Below, in pieces: positions 33,373 to 40,934 of a stretch of 64,000 bases of DNA. Position 1 is the first letter of the stretch; each line of letters begins with the position of its first letter. A program made the position numbers and the translations under genes. The DNA is from Aldehydirespirator sp965117015. GTDB lineage: Bacteria; Actinomycetota; Acidimicrobiia; Acidimicrobiales; Aldehydirespiratoraceae. Below the pieces are notes generated by a model. The model was not told the origin of the DNA. It did not search any database and worked only from the letters and a program-made list of their open reading frames with translations. The stretch spans positions 372,001 through 436,000 of the forward strand of contig OZ220747.1 in the NCBI GenBank assembly GCA_965117015.1, written 5' to 3'.

Positions 33373-34233
33373 ATGCCAATGCCGACCGATGTGGGGATCG
33401 TCGACACGATGATCGGCTTCCCTGCCAAGGACTTCGAGCACTACGAGTTCATCCGCAAGCAGCTCAAGGACTCCGAGTCGGCCGAGTTCGACTTCCCGGT
33501 GGAGTACATGTTCAAGGGCGTGCCCAAGGAGAAGTACGGCGCCGACGATCCCGTCGCGCTCACCCTGGGCGAGATGGACGCCTACGGCGTCGAATGGGGC
33601 CTGATCGGCTGCGAGGGCGAGGTGAACCGCAAGGCCCTGGCCGACCACCCCGACCGGTTCGTGGCCACCTGCCAGGCCGACGCCAACGACGTGATGGGCG
33701 CGGTGCGGCGCATCCGCCGCTACCACGACGAGTACGACATCCGGGCGGTGGGCACGTTCCCGGCCGGGTGCTTCCCGCAGATCCCCATCGACGACGCCAA
33801 GTGGTACCCGGTGTACGCCACGTGCTGCGAACTCGACATACCGATATTCGTGTGCGCGGGGGTGCCCGGCCCCCGGCTGCCCATGGACTGCCAGCACGTG
33901 GAGCGCCTCGACCGGGTGATGTACGACTTCCCCGAACTCACCCTGGTCACCCGCCACGGCTGCGAGCCCTGGGAGGCCCTGGCCGTGAAGCTGATGCTCA
34001 AGTGGCCCGGTTTGCACTACTCGACTTCGGCGTTCGCGCCCAAGCACTACCCGAAGGCCATCATCGACTACGCCAACACCAGGGGCGCCGACAAGGTCAT
34101 GTACGCGGGCTACTTCCCCATGGGGCTGTCGCTGCAGCGCATCATGACGGAGATGCCCAACGTCGGCTTCCGCGACGGCGTCTGGCCCAAGTTCCTGCGC
34201 GATAACGCAGCCCGAGTCCTCAAGATCACCTGA
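33373..34233 (+). CDS. amidohydrolase family protein
   Basis: A 286-residue TIM-barrel amidohydrolase of the Amidohydro_2 type. The start of the barrel reads VGIVDTMIGFPAKDF, unlike the common DxHxH form, so one or two metal ligands at the N-terminus seem absent. Later segments VTRHGCEPWEALAVKLM and VMYAGYFPMG correspond to the usual His and C-terminal ligand regions, the latter also lacking the common GSD. The ATG at 33373 is fixed by AGGAGGT seven bases upstream. It is co-directional with acyl-CoA dehydrogenase. The missing ligands make classical hydrolysis uncertain; decarboxylase-like relatives exist. Confidence 0.78.
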   Translation: MPMPTDVGIVDTMIGFPAKDFEHYEFIRKQLKDSESAEFDFPVEYMFKGVPKEKYGADDPVALTLGEMDAYGVEWGLIGCEGEVNRKALADHPDRFVATCQADANDVMGAVRRIRRYHDEYDIRAVGTFPAGCFPQIPIDDAKWYPVYATCCELDIPIFVCAGVPGPRLPMDCQHVERLDRVMYDFPELTLVTRHGCEPWEALAVKLMLKWPGLHYSTSAFAPKHYPKAIIDYANTRGADKVMYAGYFPMGLSLQRIMTEMPNVGFRDGVWPKFLRDNAARVLKIT

Positions 34234-34257
34234 GACGGACTCTCGGGAGGCGGCCCG

Positions 34258-34626
34258 GTGGTGACGTTCGACGATGTGCGGCGGATCGGGATGCAGTTGC
34301 CCGAGGTGACCGAGTCGACGTGGTACGGCACGCCCGGGCTGAAGGTTCGCAAGAAGGGCTTCTGCCGGCTGTGGGGCGAGCGTGAGCATCGACGCGACGG
34401 CGTGCATGACACCGACGTGCTGGTGGTGTTCTGCGAACCGGAGATGAAGCCCGTCCTGCTGGAGAACCATCCCGACGTGCTGTTCACCGTGCCCCACTAC
34501 GACGGCTACGGCGCGGTGTTGGTGCGGATGGCCGACGCCGATATCGACGATGTCGGCGACTGGCTGGAGGACAGCTACCGGCGGGTCGCGCCGCCCACCC
34601 TGGTCCGCCAACTGGACGGCGCCTAA
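34258..34626 (+). CDS. MmcQ/YjbR-fold protein
   Basis: A 122-residue MmcQ/YjbR-like protein. The start VTFDDVRRIGMQLPEVTESTWYGTPGLKV and the C-terminal VLVRMADADIDDVGDWLEDSYRRVAPPTLV match this small cyclophilin-like family, sometimes described as DNA-binding, with no assured function. Two consecutive GTG codons (34258 and 34261) could serve as start after CGGGAGG. It lies 24 bp after the amidohydrolase gene and converges on the acyl-CoA synthetase gene. Confidence 0.78.
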   Translation: MVTFDDVRRIGMQLPEVTESTWYGTPGLKVRKKGFCRLWGEREHRRDGVHDTDVLVVFCEPEMKPVLLENHPDVLFTVPHYDGYGAVLVRMADADIDDVGDWLEDSYRRVAPPTLVRQLDGA

Positions 34627-34659
34627 GCGCCCGCCGCGAGGCCTGCGGACCGGCAGCCG

Positions 34660-36213
34660 CTAGATGCGGCGGTCCTGGCCCTGCCAGTACTCGTCGCGCA
34701 GCAGGCGCTTGTAGAGCTTGCCCGTCTCGTCGCGGGGCAGTTCGGAGCGGAAGTCGACCGTGCGGGGGCACTTGACCGAGGCCAGGCTGGCCCGGCAGTG
34801 GTCGATCAGCTCACGCTCAAGGGCAGCCGCGGCCTCGTCGCCGTCGGGCATCTCCATGGGCTGGACCACTGCCCTGGGCACCTCGCCCAAGTCGTCGTCG
34901 GGCACCCCGATCACGGCCACGTCCAGCACGGCCGGGTGCATGGTCAGCAGGTTCTCGGCCTCCTGGGGGTAGACGTTCACCCCGCCGGAGATGATCATGT
35001 ACGCCTTGCGGTCGGTCAGGTACAGGAAGCCGTCCTCGTCCACCTTTCCGACGTCGCCGATGGTGGACCAGCCGTTGGGAAGCCTGGAGTTGCGGGTCTT
35101 CTCATCGTCGAGGTGGTACTCGAAGGTGTTGCCCTCGCCGAAGTAGATGACGCCCTCCTCCCCGACCGGCACTTCCTCGCCGGTGGCCTCGTCCACGATG
35201 TGGACCTCGCCGTTGATGGGCGCCCCCACAGTGCCGGGATGGGCCAGCCACTGCTCGCTGTCGCAGAAGGTTGCCCCGTTGCCCTCGGTGCCCGCGTAGT
35301 ACTCGCTGATGATCGGTCCCAGCCACTCGATCATCCGGTGCTTGGCCTCGACCGGGCAGGGCGCGGCCGCGTGCAGCACGGAAGCCAGCGACGACAGGTC
35401 GTAGCGCAACCGCTGCTCGTCGGGCAGCTTCAGCATCCGCACGAACATGGTCGGCACCATCTGGGTGTGGGTAACCGAGTAGCGCTCGACCACAGCCAGG
35501 AACTGCTCAGCCTCGAAGCGCTCCATGATCACCGCGGTGGAGCCGATCGCGTGGTTCGCCATGGTGAAGCGCAGCGGCGCAGCGTGGTACAGGGGCGCCG
35601 GCGACAGGTAGACCGATTCGTCGGACATGGCCAAGAGCATCACGCACATCATGGCCACCACCGACTCGGCCTCTTCGATGGGGATCGCCTGGTAGGCGCT
35701 GAGCACGCCCTTGGGGCGCCCGGTGGTGCCGGAACTGTAGAGCATGTCGGTGCCCGCCATTCGACCCTCCAAGGGCTCCGGCGACGCCCCGGCCAGAGCC
35801 TGCTCGTAGCTCTCATAGCCGTCGACGACGTCGTCCATCATGAGCTTCAGCTCGACCCCGTCCATCCGGTCGACCAGCTCGGTGGCCTGGGCCGCCTTGC
35901 ACCTCGACGTGATGAAGGCGCGGGCGCCGCTGTTGTCGACGATGTAGGCGACCTCGTCGGTGGTGAGACGGCTGCTGATGGGCGTGTAGATCAGCCCCGC
36001 GTAGTGCGCTCCCCACAACAACGGCAGGAAGCTGCGGTGGTTCTCCAGGCACCAGGCCACATGGTCGCCGGGGGCCAGTCCGACCTCCCGGAACAGGCGC
36101 GACACCTGGTTGGCTTCGGCGTCGAGTTGGGCGTACGTGATCGTCTCTCCCGACCCGGCCATGATGACGGCCGGCTTGTCGGGATTCGCGGCGGCGTGTG
36201 CTCCGAGGTACAT
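34660..36213 (-). CDS. AMP-dependent acyl-CoA synthetase (FadD-like)
   Basis: A 517-residue adenylate-forming enzyme. The AMP-binding P-loop is DMLYSSGTTGRPKGV, the adenine motif is EYYAGTEGNG, the hinge region is TIGDVGKVDEDGFLYLTDRKAYMIISGG, and the catalytic C-terminal lysine is in RDETGKLYKR. It would activate a carboxylate to acyl-AMP and then the CoA thioester. The length and motif set are those of medium/long-chain or bile-acid/steroid-type ligases; the substrate is not clear. It is the last gene of a minus-strand run that includes the SDR, MmgE/PrpD, Rieske and aminotransferase genes. Confidence 0.9.
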   Translation of the reverse strand: MYLGAHAAANPDKPAVIMAGSGETITYAQLDAEANQVSRLFREVGLAPGDHVAWCLENHRSFLPLLWGAHYAGLIYTPISSRLTTDEVAYIVDNSGARAFITSRCKAAQATELVDRMDGVELKLMMDDVVDGYESYEQALAGASPEPLEGRMAGTDMLYSSGTTGRPKGVLSAYQAIPIEEAESVVAMMCVMLLAMSDESVYLSPAPLYHAAPLRFTMANHAIGSTAVIMERFEAEQFLAVVERYSVTHTQMVPTMFVRMLKLPDEQRLRYDLSSLASVLHAAAPCPVEAKHRMIEWLGPIISEYYAGTEGNGATFCDSEQWLAHPGTVGAPINGEVHIVDEATGEEVPVGEEGVIYFGEGNTFEYHLDDEKTRNSRLPNGWSTIGDVGKVDEDGFLYLTDRKAYMIISGGVNVYPQEAENLLTMHPAVLDVAVIGVPDDDLGEVPRAVVQPMEMPDGDEAAAALERELIDHCRASLASVKCPRTVDFRSELPRDETGKLYKRLLRDEYWQGQDRRI

Positions 36214-36262
36214 CGCTCCGACGCTACCCGAGCCGGCGCGGTGGAGGGCCGCGAGCCGGCGC

Positions 36263-37051
36263 TCAGACCGTGTAGCCGCCGTCGACGGCCAGGTGCTGAC
36301 CGGTGATGTAGCGGGCTCGGTCCGATGCCAGGAAGCACACCGCTTCGGCGATGTCGGCCGCAGTGCCGAAGGTGCGCATGGGGATGTTGGCCCGAGCCGC
36401 GTCGAGCGCCCTGTCGTCCAGATCGCCCGCGGCCATCAGGCGCTGGGCCATGCCGTCGGTCAGCATCCCGGGACCCACGCTGTTGGCCCGCACGCCGAAG
36501 CGCCCCTCCTCCGCAGCCAGACCCCGAACCGCGGCCTCGACGGCCGCCTTGGGGACGGTGCTCAAGCCGTCGCGCACCGGGAACCGGCCAGTGCCGGCGG
36601 TGGTGACGGCCACGATGCTGCCCTTGGACTCGCGCAGGTGAGGCAGCGCGGCTGACGCCACCGCGAAGAACCCGGCCGCGTCGGCGTCCATTTGAGCTCT
36701 CATTGCCGCCGACGCCGTTCGGCTCATGTGCATCTGCGGGACGTGCGGGCCGGCCGCGTACACCATGGTGTGCAGGCCGGCCGCCGTGCCGGCCAACTCC
36801 GCAACGGCCGCGGCCACGCCCTCGTCATCGGTGAGGTCGACGGCTGAGAGCCAGCTCCGGCCGCCAAGTCGCTCGATCTCTGCCGCGGTGGCTGCCGCCG
36901 CGTCGGCGTTGCTGCGGTAGGTGAGGGCCACGTCGCTGCCCCGGGCGGCCAGCTCCCCCGCGATCACCGAGCCGAGGCCGCCGCTCCCCCCTACCACCAA
37001 CGCCGCACCGGCCCGGTCCGCGAAGTCCTGGCCCAAGTCGAGTTCGCTCAC
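36263..37051 (-). CDS. SDR-fold protein with altered catalytic residues
   Basis: A 262-residue short-chain dehydrogenase-fold protein. The nucleotide-binding loop is VVGGSGGLGSVIAGELA and a tail VCFLASDRARYITGQHLAVDGG is intact. The usual catalytic Ser-x12-Tyr-x3-Lys is changed: the Ser position reads VTTAGTG, and four residues before the Lys of VPKAAVEAA is Ser rather than Tyr. The nucleotide fold is therefore kept, but classical hydride-transfer chemistry is doubtful unless another residue substitutes. It lies 49 bp before the acyl-CoA synthetase on the same strand. Confidence 0.82.
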   Translation of the reverse strand: MSELDLGQDFADRAGAALVVGGSGGLGSVIAGELAARGSDVALTYRSNADAAAATAAEIERLGGRSWLSAVDLTDDEGVAAAVAELAGTAAGLHTMVYAAGPHVPQMHMSRTASAAMRAQMDADAAGFFAVASAALPHLRESKGSIVAVTTAGTGRFPVRDGLSTVPKAAVEAAVRGLAAEEGRFGVRANSVGPGMLTDGMAQRLMAAGDLDDRALDAARANIPMRTFGTAADIAEAVCFLASDRARYITGQHLAVDGGYTV

Positions 37052-37108
37052 CCCCTCAGCCTGCCCTTAGCCAACGGCCTGCACAAGCGGCCCCAGCCCA
37101 CCGACCGC

Positions 37109-37155
37109 GAACTGGCAGCACAATGCACGCATACCGAGCAAAACGCTGCCAATTC
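37109..37155. repeat. GAATTGGCAGC palindromic element, copy B
   Basis: Arms GAACTGGCAGC and GCTGCCAATTC (one mismatch) enclose ACAATGCACGCATACCGAGC and AAAAC-like bases. It lies 3 bp from the MmgE/PrpD stop and 58 bp upstream of the SDR start, in the same orientation as copies C and D. Confidence 0.85.
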
Positions 37156-37157
37156 CT

Positions 37158-38549
37158 CTAGCTGGGGCGTAGTAGGCGGGTCAGTCCACGCACGGGGCGA
37201 TCCGACAGGGAGCGGACGGCCTCGGGAACTCCTGAATCGAGGCGACCTCGGGCAAGCGTGTGGAATTTGCGCTCGATCTCATCGTCGCTGAGCGGGTCGT
37301 GCATGGATCCCCGCTGGCCGTGGACGGTCCGCTCCAGTACGCGGCCGCCGGTCGTGGCGATCTGCACCCGGGCGCCCTGCTTCCAGGCGTAGGTGGCATC
37401 GAAGGCCGGATCGGGGATGAGCGCGACCCTTGCCTGCAGCGCCGCCAGCGCAGGGTCCGTAATGCGGTCGGGGCTGAAGGTGGCGGGATCGGACGGATCA
37501 GTGAGCACGGCGGCGGCCACATTGAACTGAGCCGAGTACTGGGCGGCCATCACCGAGGTGGTCCCGTCCATGTCGTTGAGCTCGCACACCTTGGTGGTTG
37601 TGTGGACGGTGATCCGATCGATCTCCTCGGCGCGGACGCCGTGCTCGGCGACGACTTCGGCGGTGGCCTGGACCATGGGGTGCACGTCGCTGCACGACGC
37701 ATACGGCTTGACGGTGATCTCGTCGATCATCCAGCGCTCGCCGAGCCCCTGGGTGAGCAGTTGGGGCTGCGGGTCGTCGGTGAACACCCGGCAGAACCCG
37801 TGCCGTCCGGCCAGCCCGTCCCGGGCCCCCTCAAACCCGTCGGCGGCCAGCGCGGCGGCCATGGTCCCGCCCTCGGCGGCCCGTCCGGCGTGGATCCGCT
37901 TGGCCATCCCTCCCGAGGCCGCGAACTCCATGGTCCCCGACGCCAGCGAGGCCGCGATTCCGAGAGCGTGGTTGAGCCGGGCCGCGTCGAACCCGTGGAG
38001 ATGGGCGGCTGCTGCCGCCGCGCCGAACACTCCCGACATCGAGGTGGGATGGAACCCGGCCAGCATGTGCGAGACCGGTCCGACCGCCAGCCCGGCCCGC
38101 GCCATCGCCTCGTATCCGACCACTACGGCCTCCAGGAAGGAGAGCCCGGAGGCATCCATCTCCTCGGCCACTGCCAGCGCAGCGGGCACCACCACCGCGC
38201 CCGGATGGTTGACAGCCTCCTCATGCACGTCATCGAGCTCGAAGGCGTGGGCTGCCGTGCCGTTGGCGAAGGCAGCCATGGCCGGCGACGCTGGATCGGC
38301 CGAGCCCACGACGGTGCAGGCTCCGCCGCCGCCGGAAGCGAGAGCGTGGCGGGCCGCGGCCTGTGACCAGGGTTGTTCCGCCCCATAGGCGATCGCGCCC
38401 AGAGTGTCGATCACGCAGTTGACGGCCGCAGCCAGATGCACAGGGGCAACGCCGCCCAGACCGGTCAGGAACTCGGCCAACTGGGCTGACAGGGAACCCG
38501 AGTCGGGCGGAGGCGACGCTATGTCGCCCCGGCGCTGCGATGCGGTCAC
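37158..38549 (-). CDS. MmgE/PrpD family protein
   Basis: A 463-residue MmgE/PrpD-fold protein. The segments FANGTAAHAFELDDVHEEAVNHPG and EITVKPYASCSDVHPMVQA are conserved marks of the family, which includes 2-methylcitrate dehydratase, cis-aconitate decarboxylase and other dehydratase/racemase-like enzymes. The protein has the usual length. There is no prpB or prpC neighbour, so 2-methylcitrate dehydratase is not indicated. It lies between a Rieske oxygenase and an SDR gene in the minus-strand run and may act on a carboxylic acid derived from a methylated amine or ring compound. Confidence 0.88.
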   Translation of the reverse strand: MTASQRRGDIASPPPDSGSLSAQLAEFLTGLGGVAPVHLAAAVNCVIDTLGAIAYGAEQPWSQAAARHALASGGGGACTVVGSADPASPAMAAFANGTAAHAFELDDVHEEAVNHPGAVVVPAALAVAEEMDASGLSFLEAVVVGYEAMARAGLAVGPVSHMLAGFHPTSMSGVFGAAAAAAHLHGFDAARLNHALGIAASLASGTMEFAASGGMAKRIHAGRAAEGGTMAAALAADGFEGARDGLAGRHGFCRVFTDDPQPQLLTQGLGERWMIDEITVKPYASCSDVHPMVQATAEVVAEHGVRAEEIDRITVHTTTKVCELNDMDGTTSVMAAQYSAQFNVAAAVLTDPSDPATFSPDRITDPALAALQARVALIPDPAFDATYAWKQGARVQIATTGGRVLERTVHGQRGSMHDPLSDDEIERKFHTLARGRLDSGVPEAVRSLSDRPVRGLTRLLRPS

Positions 38550-38613
38550 CCGACTTCGCAGGCGCTCGCCAGCAGCAGACGCGGGACGCGGGCGGGACCG
38601 GGCCGGACCGACG

Positions 38614-39696
38614 TCACGACTCGTCGCCCAGCGACGCCAGCAGCAGATCCTGGAGGTGGCTGACCGAGTTCTCGCTGTGAACGCCGCACACGCCGCTGGG
38701 GTCCTCGATCAGCGGCCCAGGCGTGTAGCCGCGACTGGCGACGCCGCGCTGCACCGACTCGACGATCCCGAAGTCCTCGGCGACGGTGTTCTCCCAGTCG
38801 TCGGAGACGAGCCGCGACTGCGCCTCGGTCAGATCGGCCGTGTCGAACCACCACTCGCGGATCAGCAGCGTGCGGTCCACCGCCAGCGGCACCCAGCGGA
38901 AGGTGTTGACGACCTGGCCGGGATAGCACTGGATGGCCGACACCGGCCACACGAAGTACGCCTCGTAGCCGTCTCCGGGCCCGCCGCCGTTGCCATCAGC
39001 TTCGGCACCTGTCCAGGCGGGTAGCTGGCCCGGTCGTTCGGCGCCGTGGCGGATCACTGAGCCACCCGAGGCGATCCGGTAGCTGCCGGGGGCCACCACC
39101 CCCGACGTAAACCACTTGTGGACGTTGGGGCAGTGGTAGCACTCGTTGTAGTTCTCCACCACCACCTTCCAGTTGGCCTGCATCTCGTGAGTGAGCCGGG
39201 CCGACAGCACCCGCCGGGGGGCGTCCGGCACCCGGACGAGCAGGTTGTCCTGCACTCCTGGCGCAGTTGCGGCCAGCCCGGCCGCCTCGGCCGACAGGTT
39301 TACGAAAAGGAACCCGGCCAGGGTCTCGAGGCGCACCCGGGGGACGCACATGTCGCCCACATCCTCGCCGCGGGCGTGCAGCAGCCGCCCGTCGAGTCCG
39401 TACGTCCAGGCGTGGTAGGGACAGGTGATCCGGTCGAGACGGGCCGTCTCGGATGTCACCAGCTCGTGGCCGCGGTGCTGGCACACGTTGAACATGGCCC
39501 GGAGCTGTCCGGCGTCGTTGGCTACCAGCACGCTCTCATCGCCGACGCGCGCCGTGATCACCATCCCCGGCTCGGCCACCTCCGACGCGTGGCCCACCAT
39601 CACCCAGCTCCGAGCGAACACCTGGTCCATCTCCGCAGCGAAGATCTCACTGTCGGTGTAGTAGCGCCCCGCCAGCCCGCCACGGCGCCCGGTCAT
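38614..39696 (-). CDS. Rieske oxygenase alpha subunit (second copy)
   Basis: A 360-residue Rieske non-heme iron oxygenase. The cluster ligands are in CQHRGHEL and CPYHAWTYGLDG, and the iron-site segment is NWKVVVENYNECYHCPNVH. This Cys/His pattern, with NECYHC, is typical of the glycine betaine/choline/carnitine monooxygenase branch. The ATG at 39696 overlaps the stop of the aminotransferase gene by 4 bp (ATGA) and begins MTGRRGGLAGRYYT, the normal family N-terminus; a longer in-frame start is discounted. No reductase gene is adjacent. It is distinct in length from the copy at 10064-11329. Confidence 0.88.
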   Translation of the reverse strand: MTGRRGGLAGRYYTDSEIFAAEMDQVFARSWVMVGHASEVAEPGMVITARVGDESVLVANDAGQLRAMFNVCQHRGHELVTSETARLDRITCPYHAWTYGLDGRLLHARGEDVGDMCVPRVRLETLAGFLFVNLSAEAAGLAATAPGVQDNLLVRVPDAPRRVLSARLTHEMQANWKVVVENYNECYHCPNVHKWFTSGVVAPGSYRIASGGSVIRHGAERPGQLPAWTGAEADGNGGGPGDGYEAYFVWPVSAIQCYPGQVVNTFRWVPLAVDRTLLIREWWFDTADLTEAQSRLVSDDWENTVAEDFGIVESVQRGVASRGYTPGPLIEDPSGVCGVHSENSVSHLQDLLLASLGDES

Positions 39697-40805
39697 GGCA
39701 GGTCCGCCAGTGCGTCGACGAGTCGGTCCATGCGGTCGGGCCGGTTGGCGTCGCAACGCAGGAAGCGCCGGTCCAGCCCCCGGAACGACACCGAGCCGTC
39801 CTTGACGATCACGCCCCGCTCCAGAAGCCCGTCGAACACCTTGGTGGAGTCGGTGCCGGGATCCAGGATCTCAACCAGGAAGAAATTGGACCGGCTGCCC
39901 GGAACCATCCGGAAGCGGTCGAGTTCGGCGAAACGGCCCTGTGCATGGTCCCGGCCCTTCGAGATAATCGCCACGGTGGCGTCGAGATGATCCTTGTCGT
40001 CGAGGGCCGCGGCCGCGCCGGCCGTCTGAAGCACCCCCATGTTCCAGGTGGGCTTGACCGCCAGGCAGGCATCGACCACCGGCCTCGGCCCCACCCCGAA
40101 GCCGACCCGCAGGCCGGCAAGGCCGAACGCCTTGGAGAACGTGCGCAGCACCACCAGGTTGTCGTAGTCGTCGGCGAGGTGGATGTATCCACCGGTGTCC
40201 GAGTAGTGCACGTAGGCCTCGTCGAGGACTACCAGAGCCTCGGGCGCCGCCTCGACGATGCGCCGCACGTCGCGCTCGGTCATCCACGTGCCCGACGGGC
40301 TGTGCGGGTTGGTGACGAACACGATCCGGGTGTCTTCACCGATGGCGTCGATGTAGGCGTCGACGTCCACCGCCATGGTGGCTCGGTCGGTGGCGCCGTG
40401 CACCAGGACCGGCACCCGGTCCTCGGCCTCGGCGAACAGGTGATAGATCGGGAAGCACGGGCCGGGCATCTGGATGCGCCCTCCCGGCTCGCAGAACGCC
40501 CGGATCAGCCATGAGATGATCTCTGTCTCGCCCGCTCCGCACATCACCTGCTCGGGCTCGATGCCGTAGACGAGCGAGATCTTCTCGCGCAGCGGCTCGG
40601 CCGTCCAGGACGGGTACAGGTGCAGGTCGTCCAATCGCTCCCGGATCGCCTGCACGGCCAGCGGCGATGCCCCTAGGGGATTCTCCGCGGAGCCGAGCTT
40701 GGCGATGTCCTCGGCGCTGATCCCGTAGCGGGCGGCCACATAGTCGGCAGGAAGGCCGGGAACGTAGAACTCCGGGTCGACCAGAGCGGGATGCGAGTGA
40801 CGCAT
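39693..40805 (-). CDS. histidinol-phosphate aminotransferase-like PLP enzyme
   Basis: A 370-residue class I/II PLP aminotransferase of the HisC-like group. It shows SAENPLGASPLA near the N-terminus, FVTNPHSPSGTWMT, DEAYVHYSDTGG and the PLP-lysine motif RTFSKAFGLAGLRVGFG, ending with NFFLVEI and the C-terminal Arg region RFLRCDANRPDRMDRLV. The ATG at 40805 follows AAAGGAGG. It is not in a his operon: it is coupled to a Rieske oxygenase and divergent from a dimethylglycine dehydrogenase-like gene. It may thus transaminate an amino acid linked to N-methyl metabolism rather than make histidine. Confidence 0.85.
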   Translation of the reverse strand: MRHSHPALVDPEFYVPGLPADYVAARYGISAEDIAKLGSAENPLGASPLAVQAIRERLDDLHLYPSWTAEPLREKISLVYGIEPEQVMCGAGETEIISWLIRAFCEPGGRIQMPGPCFPIYHLFAEAEDRVPVLVHGATDRATMAVDVDAYIDAIGEDTRIVFVTNPHSPSGTWMTERDVRRIVEAAPEALVVLDEAYVHYSDTGGYIHLADDYDNLVVLRTFSKAFGLAGLRVGFGVGPRPVVDACLAVKPTWNMGVLQTAGAAAALDDKDHLDATVAIISKGRDHAQGRFAELDRFRMVPGSRSNFFLVEILDPGTDSTKVFDGLLERGVIVKDGSVSFRGLDRRFLRCDANRPDRMDRLVDALADLP

Positions 40806-40824
40806 CTCGGCCTCCTTTGTCGTG

Positions 40825-40839
40825 GGGTCGGTACGACCC
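40825..40839. promoter_or_regulatory. palindrome in the aminotransferase/DMGDH divergent region
   Basis: A 15-bp inverted repeat, GGGTCG-GTA-CGACCC, 20 bases from the aminotransferase start and about 95 from the opposite gene. It is placed to control both directions. No regulator is encoded adjacent. Confidence 0.35.
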
Positions 40840-40934
40840 AACTGCGGCCCTTGTATGCGTATTGTGCCCGATTTGCGGCGCTAGCGTCGCGCATCGGCGC
40901 CTGCTGAGGCCGGATCCCGCAGGGAGGAGCTGAC

